DNA from: Comamonadaceae bacterium
GTDB taxonomy: Bacteria > Pseudomonadota > Gammaproteobacteria > Burkholderiales > Burkholderiaceae_C
Assembly: GCA_027488985.1 (NCBI GenBank)
Contig: JAIYAR010000009.1
Coordinates: 186,001-250,000 of the forward strand
Direction of reading: 5' to 3'
DNA: 64,000 nucleotides
Shown here: piece by piece, positions 44,549 to 53,413 of the stretch
How the letters are laid out: the number at the start of each line of letters is the position of its first letter
How positions within the stretch are numbered: the stretch's first letter is position 1
Program-made: the position numbers and the translations under genes
The notes under the pieces: model-generated
The model's database searches: none
What the model saw: only the letters and a program-made list of their open reading frames with translations
What the model was told of the DNA's origin: nothing

Positions 44549-45605
44549 CCAAAACCTCGTCAGCGGCATAGTTCCGCATAGCGACCCGATTGGCCATCCG
44601 CCAATACTCAAAAGGGGAAAAACCTGTACCTGGCCGCTTACATGCAAGCACCAGATTTTCGCCAGCCAGTACCTTACGATCAATAACCAAGCTCTTTCGA
44701 GCTATAGCCCTGTTCTTCAACTCTGATGCAGTTGGACGCTTAATGCCGTCACCCAATGCTTGCTCCACATCTCGGATCGCCGACACAAGGGCCTTTAGTT
44801 CCCCCGGCTCTAGTGACGCTTTGTGATCTGGGCCAGGAAGGCCGCGATCCAGTGTGAAATGCTTCTCTATGACTGTCGCGCCTCGTGCCACTGCAGCCAC
44901 GGAAACATGTATACCCTGAGTGTGATCGGAATACCCTGTTGGAAGACCGAAGGCAGTGGACATCGTATCCATAGCGCGGAGGTTTACCTCAGAAATAGGT
45001 GCTGGGTATTCCGTTGTGCAATGCAGGAGAGCGACTTTATCGCGTAGGGCACGTTGGCCGGCATCAGATGAATAAGCCTCCTCAAACGAATTACGCAAAG
45101 GAGTGGCGTTCGGCTCGATAAAACCAAACGCGAGCACTCCTAGTGCGGCTTCAATTTCCGCAAGGGTGCTCATGCCCGTAGACAGGATTACGCGTTGCGC
45201 TGCTCGAGCTATGTCCAATAGAAAGGGGGCGTTTGTGATATCTCCAGACGAAACCTTGATGGTTGTCAGGCCGAAGCGATTCGTGAGCAAATCCAAGCTT
45301 GCAGTATCAAACGGGGTAGACAGGAATTCAATACGCCTCGCCTTTGCATGCGCAATCAGCACTACGTGATCAGCATCAGTCAATTCGAGTTTCCGAATCA
45401 TCTCGAACTGACTTTCCTTCGCGTCCGTGGTGCGCGTCTGGTATTCAGCCTTCGGGGCATGGCGAGCAACCAGTTGTTCCGCACGAAAGGTTTGAAACTT
45501 CACAGCGTCTGCACCAGCATCTGCAGCGGCATCGATTAGTTGCTTGGCCAACTCCAAAGAGCCGTTATGGTTGACGCCGGCTTCGGCAATGATGAAAGTT
45601 GACAT
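44541..45605 (-). CDS. legI: Nonulosonic acid synthase, NeuB/LegI family
   Basis: 354 residues from the ATG at 45605, one base after the epimerase stop. Residues 1-280 are the NeuB TIM barrel (I-A-E-A-G-V-N-H-N-G-S-L, F-Q-T-F, L-S-T-G-M-S-T, H-C-T-T-E-Y-P-A-P, S-D-H-T-Q-G). Residues 290-350 are the C-terminal SAF/antifreeze-like domain. It condenses phosphoenolpyruvate with a free 6-carbon sugar; legionaminic acid is the likely product given the neighbours. It is central to the operon. Confidence 0.93.
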   Translation of the reverse strand: MSTFIIAEAGVNHNGSLELAKQLIDAAADAGADAVKFQTFRAEQLVARHAPKAEYQTRTTDAKESQFEMIRKLELTDADHVVLIAHAKARRIEFLSTPFDTASLDLLTNRFGLTTIKVSSGDITNAPFLLDIARAAQRVILSTGMSTLAEIEAALGVLAFGFIEPNATPLRNSFEEAYSSDAGQRALRDKVALLHCTTEYPAPISEVNLRAMDTMSTAFGLPTGYSDHTQGIHVSVAAVARGATVIEKHFTLDRGLPGPDHKASLEPGELKALVSAIRDVEQALGDGIKRPTASELKNRAIARKSLVIDRKVLAGENLVLACKRPGTGFSPFEYWRMANRVAMRNYAADEVLDE

Positions 45606-45606
45606 G

Positions 45607-46776
45607 TCAGTTTCCATGCTCAATGTCGAAGAACGGTTTGCGAACACAAAGGGGCACTGTTTTCAAGGTTGCTTTGATTTTTTGGCAGACACTGCCTTGT
45701 CCATAAAGCGAAACTGTTTCTGGCAAGCTTGCGCAAAACTCGCTTGATAGCGCGAGTTGAATGGCTCTTGTGATGTCTGTGTTGTTCTCGGCAGCGTCGA
45801 TAACTGAGGTGGCTTTGAGCCGTCCCTTCTGTCGGTCGCCAATATTGACCGTTGCTTTTTTGAGAGCAGGTGCTTCGGTGAGACCGCTTGATGAATTTCC
45901 AACGATCACATCTGCCTCACGCATCAGGCTGAGATATCGTTGTTGCCCAAGGGATACAAAGGCGCGTGAAGTATTGCGACGCTGTGCCACAAAACGATCA
46001 ATAGATTCGATTAAAACTCGACCGCCGGTATCCGCATTCGGATAGGTAAAAATGACTGTCGCGTCGGGGAATGCCTTTAGCGCATTCAGTAGCTCCGTCA
46101 TCGCGTCCACTGGATCGCCACCCGCCAAGGTAACTGGGTGATACGTCACCAAAAAAACTGGGGCTCTTAGCTTAACTTCCAAAGTTGATTCGAGTTCTTG
46201 CCGCGTCAGCCAATCGAGCTTGGAAAGCTGGTCCAATCCAGGGGCTCCATAGTTGAATACACGATCTGGCGATTCCCCCATCTGGACAACACGTTTTCGA
46301 TAAGGCTCGGCCGCAACAAAATGCCATTGCGCCATTTTGCTAATTGCGTGCCGAATGCCCTCATCAAATGCGCCTTCTGAGGTTTCTCCGCCGTGAATGT
46401 GTGCTATCGGTATCTGCGCTACCAGCGCAGCTTGTGTTGCTGCCAATATCTCGAAGCGATCACCAATCACGACGAGTATGTCTGGATTCAGGACATTCAG
46501 CGCATCCGCAAGACCAATAACGCCTAAGCCCATGGACTTGGCAATACCTACCGACGTATCGGATGACAGCAGCATTTCCACCTTGGCATCGATGGCAAAG
46601 CCATCTGCTTCAATTTGACGATAGGTCAGGCCAAATTCAGGGGAAAGATGCATCCCTGTCGCAATAATTTGAAGTTGTAGTTCAGGGTCATCGGCAATCT
46701 CTTTCAGTAGCCTATAGAGCAACCCGTATTCAGCCCGGGTGCCCGTTACGACGCATATTTTTCTTGACGAGTTCAT
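45607..46776 (-). CDS. legG: Hydrolysing sugar-nucleotide 2-epimerase, NeuC/LegG type
   Basis: 389 residues with a GT-B-like epimerase fold: V-V-T-G-T-R-A-E-Y-G at the N-terminus, I-A-H-I-H-G-G-E near 120, H-P-V-T-L near 215 and G-N-S-S-S-G-L-T-E-A-P near 295. LegG releases NDP from NDP-2,4-diacetamido-bacillosamine while inverting C2, giving the free sugar used by the synthase; NeuC does the same to UDP-GlcNAc. Pathway context favours the LegG reaction. Four-base overlap with the aminotransferase. Confidence 0.9.
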   Translation of the reverse strand: MNSSRKICVVTGTRAEYGLLYRLLKEIADDPELQLQIIATGMHLSPEFGLTYRQIEADGFAIDAKVEMLLSSDTSVGIAKSMGLGVIGLADALNVLNPDILVVIGDRFEILAATQAALVAQIPIAHIHGGETSEGAFDEGIRHAISKMAQWHFVAAEPYRKRVVQMGESPDRVFNYGAPGLDQLSKLDWLTRQELESTLEVKLRAPVFLVTYHPVTLAGGDPVDAMTELLNALKAFPDATVIFTYPNADTGGRVLIESIDRFVAQRRNTSRAFVSLGQQRYLSLMREADVIVGNSSSGLTEAPALKKATVNIGDRQKGRLKATSVIDAAENNTDITRAIQLALSSEFCASLPETVSLYGQGSVCQKIKATLKTVPLCVRKPFFDIEHGN

Positions 46777-47960
46777 GTCAGCAACGCAGCCAATTTAGGA
46801 CTGCTTGGCAGGTTGATGAGACTAGCTTCCAATGCCTCCGCCACAGACAAATCTGCTTTTGGGCAATCCTGGTACATCGGGAGCTTGTTCAATAGTGCCC
46901 AAGCGGGACGGCACTGGTAGCCGGCATCGTTTGCTACGACAAGCAACGCGTCTCTGACGGACATACTGGCCCCGCTGAGGCGCACTGCATTCAACCAGAA
47001 ATTGCTGTGACAGCCTTCCGGCTCGTCGATAAAATGAACCCCCGGAATGTGCGCGAATGTCTTACGATAGTTTTCAGCGAGTTGCCGCTTACGGGTAAGA
47101 AAGTCTGGCAGCCTTTCGAGCTGGGCACAGCCCAAGGCTGCATTCAGGTTTGGTAAACGATAGTTGTACGCCACGGCATCATGAACAAACTCCCAGCGAT
47201 GTGGTTGTTTTGCAGTGGTTGTCAGATGCTTGGCTTGACGTGCGATATCTGGATCGTTGGTGAGAATCGCCCCGCCGCCGCCCGTCGTGATGATCTTGTT
47301 GCCGTTGAAGCTCAAGACCCCCATGCATCCGAAGGTGCCTGTATGGCTGCCGCGATAGGTACTACCCAAAGACTCGGCAGCGTCTTCTACTACTGGCAAT
47401 GAAAAACGTGCAGCAACGTGCATGAGGCCATCCATGTCCACTGGATGACCGAAGGTATGCATTGGAACGATGGCGGCTATCTTGCGACCAGTATTTTTAT
47501 TGCGTAAGCCACCGGCAGTGCGTTCCGCAACAAATTCCAAATGAGACGCAAGTGCATCTGCATCCAACCCGAGAGTTGATTCGCTACTGTCTACGAAGTG
47601 CGGAACAGCACCACAATGTGACACAGCATTGGCAGTGGCGACGAAAGACAAAGCAGGAACAAGTACTTCATCCCCTGCCTTTACGCCAGCAATTTGCAAC
47701 GCAATATGAAGCGCAGCAGTTCCATTGACCACTGCCACCGCGTGTCGCGCGCCCGTAAACTCGGCCAATTTCAGCTCAAATTCGTCGACATATTTTCCGA
47801 CCGAGGATACCCAACCGGTATCAATGCACTCTTTGACGTAAGCCCATTCGTTACCACCGAACTCAGGCTCATGGAGTGATAGCGAAGACTTCGCAACGCC
47901 TAGAACTTGGCGCAAACCGGAAAGAAAATTTTCCGAAAGGAGGGAGGTGTTCGCAGCCAT
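46773..47960 (-). CDS. legC: LegC family PLP-dependent sugar aminotransferase
   Basis: 395 residues from the ATG at 47960. DegT/DnrJ/EryC1 fold with the PLP lysine in S-F-N-G-N-K-I-I-T-T-G-G-G-G (about residue 215), V-V-E-D-A-A-E-S-L-G and N-Y-R-L-P-N-L-N-A-A-L-G. LegC adds a 4-amino group to the 4-keto-6-deoxy sugar made by LegB. Its ATG is one base after the legB stop. The N-terminal L-H-E-P-E-F-G-G-N-E motif is typical of the LegC subgroup. Confidence 0.92.
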   Translation of the reverse strand: MAANTSLLSENFLSGLRQVLGVAKSSLSLHEPEFGGNEWAYVKECIDTGWVSSVGKYVDEFELKLAEFTGARHAVAVVNGTAALHIALQIAGVKAGDEVLVPALSFVATANAVSHCGAVPHFVDSSESTLGLDADALASHLEFVAERTAGGLRNKNTGRKIAAIVPMHTFGHPVDMDGLMHVAARFSLPVVEDAAESLGSTYRGSHTGTFGCMGVLSFNGNKIITTGGGGAILTNDPDIARQAKHLTTTAKQPHRWEFVHDAVAYNYRLPNLNAALGCAQLERLPDFLTRKRQLAENYRKTFAHIPGVHFIDEPEGCHSNFWLNAVRLSGASMSVRDALLVVANDAGYQCRPAWALLNKLPMYQDCPKADLSVAEALEASLINLPSSPKLAALLT

Positions 47961-47961
47961 G

Positions 47962-48957
47962 TCAGATGTTGTACCGGTCTGCTTTGTAGGCGGCAAGATT
48001 GGCAGGGTTGAGGAACCAATCAGCTGTTTCCGTAAGCCCACGCTTGAAGCCTTCACGCCCACCATAGGCAGGTTGCCAATTGAGCAATTGTTTTGCTTTA
48101 CTGTTGTCGGCCCATAGACGCTCCACCTCTGAGTTTTCTGGCCTCAAGCGAGCCTCATCAGTAACAATCTCAATCTCTTTGTTCATCACCTCGGCAATCA
48201 GTTGTACCGTATCGCCAATCGATATCTCAAAATTACTACCGAAGTTAATTACTTCACCCAAACCACCGTTATTCTCGAGCGCAGCAATGAATCCCGCCAC
48301 AGTGTCTTTTACAAAATTAAAGTCACGAGTAGGAGACACCGCGCCAAGCTTGATCTGTCTTTGTCCATTGGCAACCTGTGTAATGATGGTTGGTATAACA
48401 GCTCTGGCAGACTGACGCGGACCATATGTGTTGAATGGTCGAGCGATAACCAAAGGAAGATTGAATGAGGCATAGAACGAATAGGCCAACTGATCTGCGC
48501 CAATCTTTGATGCCGAGTACGGTGATTGCCCCTGTAAAGGGTGCTCCTCGGTAATTGGCACAAAGCGCGCCGTACCGTAGACCTCACTCGTCGAAGTATG
48601 GATTAGGCGCTTGACACCCAAATCGCGAGCAGCCTGAAGCACATTTAATGTGCCCTTTACATTAGTATCAATGTAGGTATCTGGCGAATGATATGAGTAC
48701 GGAATCGCTATAAGTGCAGCGAGGTGTAGCACTGCATCGCAATCCTTCATTGCAGTCCGCACACCGTTTGGATCGCGAATATCACCGGCAAAAACATCCA
48801 AATTTTCGCGAACGGATCTTGACACGTGATCCAGCCATCCCCAAGAACTAAAGGAGTTATAGAGAACAAACGCACGGACTTCATATCCACTCTTCACTAA
48901 AGCTTCGGTCAAATGAGATCCAATGAAACCATCTGCACCAGTAATCAATACTTTCAA
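47962..48957 (-). CDS. legB: NAD-dependent 4,6-dehydratase LegB
   Basis: 331 residues. Extended SDR fold with G-A-D-G-F-I-G-S-H near residue 10, the S-T-S-E-V-Y-G catalytic region (about 120), Y-S-A-S-K (about 148) and N-T-Y-G-P-R-Q-S-A-R-A-V-I-P. LegB dehydrates an NDP-hexosamine to its 4-keto-6-deoxy form, the first dedicated step of legionaminic acid synthesis. I place the start at a TTG (48957) because GGAG lies just ahead and the protein then begins M-K-V-L-I-T-G; upstream in-frame codons to 48996 add an unlikely leader. First gene of the biosynthetic operon. Confidence 0.92.
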   Translation of the reverse strand: MKVLITGADGFIGSHLTEALVKSGYEVRAFVLYNSFSSWGWLDHVSRSVRENLDVFAGDIRDPNGVRTAMKDCDAVLHLAALIAIPYSYHSPDTYIDTNVKGTLNVLQAARDLGVKRLIHTSTSEVYGTARFVPITEEHPLQGQSPYSASKIGADQLAYSFYASFNLPLVIARPFNTYGPRQSARAVIPTIITQVANGQRQIKLGAVSPTRDFNFVKDTVAGFIAALENNGGLGEVINFGSNFEISIGDTVQLIAEVMNKEIEIVTDEARLRPENSEVERLWADNSKAKQLLNWQPAYGGREGFKRGLTETADWFLNPANLAAYKADRYNI

Positions 48958-49580
48958 AAATATCTCCGATATCTGCGAATTTTTAACATCGCACAAGCTT
49001 AATCGATAGGAAAATCTGTACCAACATCAAACGTGAACAAACAGATCCTGGAGCGCTAAATTTATTTTTATGTATTGTCAGGCGAGCTACTATCGAAGGT
49101 TATTTCTTGCAAGGGCCAATAACAAGTTGCCTTACTGGCAGTTTTGGCTGTTCAAATATCCGCCTCTAATGAAAAAGAGACGGGATTATGGCAAGCAGCA
49201 GAACTGACGTTACTTGGTCTAAACAAAACTTCCGCAACCTGTGCATTAGTTTCCGAACCAGATTCTGCGTCTGAAAAACAACTTGTATCTAGGCCACTCG
49301 CCACCTTGTTTTCTTGATTGTTCGACCTCACTGCTCCAGAATAAAGCCCGCCCTCAGGACGAACGCATACCAATCGCTCGCGCCTTAATTCGAGGTAAAG
49401 GTGCAAACGGCAGCCTCCTTAGAAGCTAACAATGCCCTGTACGGACCACAATAATTTGAGCTGTGATTGTAACCACTGCTTCTAGCTACTGATTCCAACT
49501 GAAGGCCGAGACCCTTGGCAGATGGCGATCTCGATCTTGTCCCTGAACCTGTCGCCGTCTTTCAGTCGGTCGAGGTCATG
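48958..49580. other. Spacer at the right edge of the accessory block
   Basis: About 620 bases of mixed composition. It should contain the promoter of the leg operon on the minus strand, but no clear -10/-35 pair stands out. An 84-codon minus frame (49152-49406) looks like chance or a degraded gene. Around 49485-49570 the minus strand reads D-R-F-R-D-K-I-E-I-A-I-C-Q-G without a start codon, possibly the remnant of a lost gene. Confidence 0.4.
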
Positions 49581-49616
49581 CCGTGAAGGCTGTCAGCACC
49601 CCGACAGCCTTCACGG
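49581..49616. terminator. Strong 14-bp hairpin at the block boundary
   Basis: CCGTGAAGGCTGTC and its perfect complement enclose an eight-base loop. There is no T-run on either side, so it may be a factor-dependent terminator, an end of an old mobile element, or a protein site. Confidence 0.5.
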
Positions 49617-49679
49617 TACAAACCCTCTCCCCCCCTCACGGGGCGGCGCTATTCTCAGGTGCAGGAGCACACTGACACC

Positions 49680-50549
49680 ATGAAAATAGCACTTCTCGGC
49701 ATCGGTCTCATGGGGTTCCCCATGGGGCGCCGCCTTTGTGAAGCCGGCCACACCGTCCACGTCTGGAACCGTACCCCCGCCAAAGCGGAGCGCCTCATCG
49801 CCTTCGGCGCCATCGTTCATCCCACAGCTGCCCATGCCGTTGCCGAAGCCGACATGGTCATCACCATGCTGGACCACGGCGGCATCGTCAGCCACGTGTT
49901 GTTTGAATTGGGCGCGGCAGACGCCATAAAACAGGGCACGCTGCTGGTGGACATGTCTTCCATCAAACCCGTAGAAGCCCGCGACCATGCCGCCCGCCTG
50001 AGCGAGCGCGGTGTGGACTACCTGGATGCACCTGTCTCCGGCGGTACGCTGGGGGCCGAGCAAGGTACGCTGGCCATCATGGCCGGTGGCAAGGCCACCA
50101 ACTTCGAGCGAGCCATGCCGGTGCTCAAAATCTTCGGCCGCCCCACCCATGTGGGGCCCATCGGCTCCGGCCAACTCACCAAGCTGGCCAACCAGATGAT
50201 CGTGGGCGCCACCATCGGCATCGTGGCAGAAGCCCTGCTTCTCTGTGAACGCGGCGGCGCGAATATGGGCAAGGTGAAAGAGGCCATCACCGGAGGCTTT
50301 GCGGACAGCCGCATCCTGCAGGTTCACGGCCAGCGTATGGTGGATCGCGACTTTGCGCCCCGCGCCCGCATGACCGTGCAAATCAAGGATCTGCGCAACG
50401 CCTTGGCCACGGCCTCTGAGGTGGGCTTCGATGCGCCGATTACGACTTTGTTTGAAAAGTTGTACGCCGAAGGCATCGAGCACGGCCTGTCAGACTTGGA
50501 CCATGCCGGCTTGTTTGTGGAGCTGGCAAGCCGCAACGGAATGTCCTGA
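49680..50549 (+). CDS. NAD(P)-dependent beta-hydroxyacid dehydrogenase family protein
   Basis: 289 residues: Rossmann domain starting L-L-G-I-G-L-M-G-F-P-M, the family signature D-A-P-V-S-G-G near residue 120, and the catalytic lysine in K-L-A-N-Q-M near 170. The family includes 3-hydroxyisobutyrate, tartronate-semialdehyde and glyoxylate/succinic-semialdehyde reductases; the substrate cannot be fixed here. AGGAG precedes the ATG at 49680 at long spacing; a GTG 21 bases upstream is an alternative. It stands alone on the plus strand and ends at a shared terminator. Confidence 0.88.
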   Translation: MKIALLGIGLMGFPMGRRLCEAGHTVHVWNRTPAKAERLIAFGAIVHPTAAHAVAEADMVITMLDHGGIVSHVLFELGAADAIKQGTLLVDMSSIKPVEARDHAARLSERGVDYLDAPVSGGTLGAEQGTLAIMAGGKATNFERAMPVLKIFGRPTHVGPIGSGQLTKLANQMIVGATIGIVAEALLLCERGGANMGKVKEAITGGFADSRILQVHGQRMVDRDFAPRARMTVQIKDLRNALATASEVGFDAPITTLFEKLYAEGIEHGLSDLDHAGLFVELASRNGMS

Positions 50550-50592
50550 CGCACAGCAACCTCCGATCTGCACGACAACAACTGCAGACGTG

Positions 50593-50627
50593 AAAAAGCC
50601 CCGCTGGCTCGCGCCGCGGGGCTTTTT
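50593..50627. terminator. Bidirectional intrinsic terminator
   Basis: AAAAAGCCCCGC and GCGGGGCTTTTT form a perfect 12-bp stem with A and T runs, so it can end both the dehydrogenase (plus) and the RNA helicase (minus) transcripts. Confidence 0.95.
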
Positions 50628-50647
50628 GTTATGTGCCGCTTGGCAGA

Positions 50648-52561
50648 TTAGTCGAAGTTGCGTGCGGGACGCTTCTTGGCATCACGGGGCACAAAGACTT
50701 TGCCGGCATTACCGGGCTTGGCAAAACCAGCGGGCTTGCCGAAGGCTGGCTTGCGGGCTGCGAAGTCGCCACGCGGTGCACCGAAGTCACCGCGAGGGGC
50801 GCCGAAATCGCCACGGGGTTGGAAGTCACCACGGGGAGGACGTGCATCACCGCGCGGCGCATCGCCACGGGGGGCGCCTTGGCCGGCAAAGCGGTCGTTG
50901 AAACCGCCCTTGCGCTCGTAGCTGAAGCCTTCACGGGAAGCGCCACCGAAGTCACGGGAGTTTTCACCAAAACCACGGTTGCCACCGCCTTCAGGGCGTC
51001 CACCGAATCCGCGCACGGCGCCGTAACCTTCACGGGGAGCGCCATCGCGCTGTCCACCACCGAAGCCGCCTTCACGTGGGCCACCGAACTTGCGTTCGCG
51101 AGGCTGGAAGTCACCACCGCGGCCACGGCCACCGAAGCTGGGGCGTGACTCGGGGGCGCGCTGCTGGGGTTCCAAGCCGGGAATAGTTTCTGCCTTGATA
51201 GGCTGACGGCTATAAGCTTCGATATCGAAAATCTTGCGACGGTCGCGGAACTCGGCGAATGTCACAGCCAGACCATCACGGCCCGCACGACCGGTACGGC
51301 CGATACGGTGCGTGTAGTCCTCTGCCTTCATGGGCAAACCGAAGTTGAACACGTGGGTGATGGTGGGCACGTCGATACCGCGGGCAGCCACATCGGTAGC
51401 CACCAGAATCTGCACCTGACCTTGGCGCAAAGCCATCAGGCGGCGGTTGCGCAGGCCTTGGCTCAGGGCACCATGCAGGGCCACAGCGGAAAAGCCGTCT
51501 TGCTGCAGGTCGTTGGCCAAGCCATCGCACTCGATTTGGGTGCTCGCAAACACAACCGCTTGGTTGATGGTGGTGTCACGCAGCCAGTGGTCCAACAGCT
51601 TGCGCTTGTGCTGGGCGTTGTCTGCCCAGAACAGCACTTGCTTGATGTTGGCGTGCTTTTCCTGCGGGCTGTCAATGGTCACGCGCTGGGGTTCGCGCAT
51701 TACACGGGCAGCCAATTGCTGGATCCGGGGTGCGAAAGTCGCGCTGAACATCATGGTCTGCTTGCGGTCGATAGTGAGCTGGTTGATTTCAGCCAGGTCA
51801 TCAGAGAAGCCCAGATCCAACATGCGGTCAGCTTCGTCCACCACCAGGAACTGGACTTGGTCCAGCTTGATTTGCATGGAGCGTTGCAGGTCCAACAAAC
51901 GGCCGGGAGTGGCCACCACCAAGTTGGCGTTTTGCAGCTTGGCAATTTGCAACTGGTAAGGCATGCCGCCCACGATGTTGGCGACGCGCAGGCCACGGCA
52001 GTGTTGCACGAGGTCAATCGCGTCATGCGCCACTTGCTGGGCCAGTTCGCGGGTGGGGCAAACGATCAGGGCGCCGGGAGTAGGAGCCTTGAAGTTGCGT
52101 GGGTTGGTCGGATCCTTGCGCTTGGCGCGCTTGGGAGCAGGCTCGCCCTTGGCTGCAGCGTCAGCGCAAGCTTGTTCGTATTCAGCGCGCTCAGCTTCTT
52201 CGGCTTCGGCTTGCTGGGTCAACAAGGTGTGCAACACGGGCAACAGGAAGGCAGCAGTCTTGCCGGAACCGGTCTGGCTGGACACCATCAGGTCGACAAA
52301 CTTGCCGGCCTTCTCGGAGCCCACGCCCGCCATAGCCAAAGGGATAGCCTTTTGCTGCACGGTGGTGGGCTGTGTGTAGCCCAGGTCTTTACAGGCTTGC
52401 ACCAATGCAGGTGCCAAGCCCAGTTCCACGAAACCGTTGGGGGCTTCGGGAGCTGCGACTTCAACAGCCTCAGCAGGAACATTGGATTCCACAGAAGTTG
52501 CGGAAACGGAAAGGTTTTCGGCAGGCGCGAATTCGCCTGTCACTTCAAAAGCGTCAGTCAT
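50648..52561 (-). CDS. DEAD-box ATP-dependent RNA helicase with RG-rich tail
   Basis: 637 residues. All core motifs are present: Q-motif region, S-Q-T-G-S-G-K-T (motif I), P-T-R-E-L-A-Q, V-V-D-E-A-D-R-M-L (II), F-S-A-T-F (III), and H-R-I-G-R-T-G-R-A-G-R (VI). The last 180 residues are low-complexity Gly/Arg/Phe-rich, with tandem G-A-P-R-G-D-F units (about 590-610), typical of RhlE-like proteins that bind structured RNA and act in ribosome assembly or RNA decay. The ATG at 52561 begins M-T-D-A-F-E-V. A leader of about 200 bases with several hairpins precedes it. Confidence 0.93.
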   Translation of the reverse strand: MTDAFEVTGEFAPAENLSVSATSVESNVPAEAVEVAAPEAPNGFVELGLAPALVQACKDLGYTQPTTVQQKAIPLAMAGVGSEKAGKFVDLMVSSQTGSGKTAAFLLPVLHTLLTQQAEAEEAERAEYEQACADAAAKGEPAPKRAKRKDPTNPRNFKAPTPGALIVCPTRELAQQVAHDAIDLVQHCRGLRVANIVGGMPYQLQIAKLQNANLVVATPGRLLDLQRSMQIKLDQVQFLVVDEADRMLDLGFSDDLAEINQLTIDRKQTMMFSATFAPRIQQLAARVMREPQRVTIDSPQEKHANIKQVLFWADNAQHKRKLLDHWLRDTTINQAVVFASTQIECDGLANDLQQDGFSAVALHGALSQGLRNRRLMALRQGQVQILVATDVAARGIDVPTITHVFNFGLPMKAEDYTHRIGRTGRAGRDGLAVTFAEFRDRRKIFDIEAYSRQPIKAETIPGLEPQQRAPESRPSFGGRGRGGDFQPRERKFGGPREGGFGGGQRDGAPREGYGAVRGFGGRPEGGGNRGFGENSRDFGGASREGFSYERKGGFNDRFAGQGAPRGDAPRGDARPPRGDFQPRGDFGAPRGDFGAPRGDFAARKPAFGKPAGFAKPGNAGKVFVPRDAKKRPARNFD

Positions 52562-52795
52562 ATTTTTTCTCACACGGAAGCACCGCAGGTTGTGCGGCTG
52601 CTCCGTCAATGGTTAAAAAACATCAACCATCAAACGGAACCTGCTCTGACCCGCATTGGGGTTCTCAGTGCTGGGGGCGTATGTCGCTTTTTAAAAGCGT
52701 GCCCGGTGAATGAAGGGAGATGTACAAATCTCGCGGGCCGCCAACTTAGCGTTACCTGCGAAGCTCTCGATTATGGCACGAATTCGGGTTTCTAC
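52562..52795 (-). promoter_or_regulatory. Long structured leader of the RNA helicase gene
   Basis: 234 bases between orn and the helicase. Visible hairpins include CGCTTTTTAAAAGCG (52683-52697), GGTT…AACC near 52612, and GCAC…GTGC near 52580. CATAAT on the minus strand (near 52771) could be a -10. Long structured leaders are common for cold-inducible or self-regulated DEAD-box genes. No protein is encoded. Confidence 0.4.
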
Positions 52796-53377
52796 CTAAT
52801 TTATTTTCAGGAAGTGCTCGCGGTAGTGTGCTAATTCTTCGATGGACTCATTCACATCGGCCAAGGCCGTGTGTTTTTGCTGCTTCTTGAAGGAATCTGC
52901 CACTTCAGGCTTCCACCGTTTGGCCAGCTCCTTAAGGGTGCTCACGTCAAGATTTCGGTAGTGAAAAAAAGCTTCCAGCTTGGGCATGTACTTGACGAGA
53001 AAACGGCGGTCCTGCCCGATGGTGTTGCCGCACATGGGCGAAGCGCCTGCGGGCACATAGGGGGCCAGAAAGGCAATCAACGCGGCCTCCGCCTCGGCTT
53101 CTGTCACTGTAGATGCCTTGACCTTGTCGATCAGGCCACTCTTCCCGTGGGTGCCCTTGTTCCATGCGTCCATTTTGTCGAGCTGGGCATCGGACTGGTG
53201 GATCACGAACACCGGACCTTCGACCCGCTGGCCAAGGTGCGGGTCGGTCACAATGACAGCGATTTCCAGCAGGCGGTCGGTCTCGGGCTCCAGACCCGTC
53301 ATTTCACAGTCCAGCCAGACGAGGTTTTTGTCAGATTTGATGAGCACGGGCGCGATGGGGGAGTTTGATTCAGCCAT
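52796..53377 (-). CDS. orn: Oligoribonuclease
   Basis: 193 residues, DEDDh exonuclease: W-L-D-C-E-M-T-G-L near residue 22, then an Asp/Asn region, and [11 protein letters not shown] near the C-terminus. It degrades RNA di- to pentanucleotides, including the pGpG left by cyclic-di-GMP turnover, in the cytoplasm. GACAAT ends six bases before the ATG and no ribosome site is visible. Divergent from the M48 protease, with 36 bases between starts. Confidence 0.95.
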   Translation of the reverse strand: MAESNSPIAPVLIKSDKNLVWLDCEMTGLEPETDRLLEIAVIVTDPHLGQRVEGPVFVIHQSDAQLDKMDAWNKGTHGKSGLIDKVKASTVTEAEAEAALIAFLAPYVPAGASPMCGNTIGQDRRFLVKYMPKLEAFFHYRNLDVSTLKELAKRWKPEVADSFKKQQKHTALADVNESIEELAHYREHFLKIN

Positions 53378-53413
53378 GCCGCCATTGTCGCCGATGACCT
53401 AAACTCTGCCGCC

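Noticed and set aside
48958..49151. JUMPstart/ops element in front of the leg operon
   Set aside because: Searched for GGCGGTAGC-type sequence on the minus strand; nothing convincing found.
49152..49406. 84-codon minus frame in the right boundary spacer
   Set aside because: No ribosome site, no motif and unusual composition; kept only as a note in the spacer entry.
50880..51130. Regular repeats in the helicase 3' end that resemble a short tandem array
   Set aside because: They are codon-level repeats of the G-A-P-R-G-D-F tail, not a CRISPR or intergenic repeat array; spacers are not unique or of constant length.
51308..52834. 508-codon plus-strand open frame opposite the DEAD-box helicase
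   Set aside because: Shadow of the conserved helicase motifs on the other strand.
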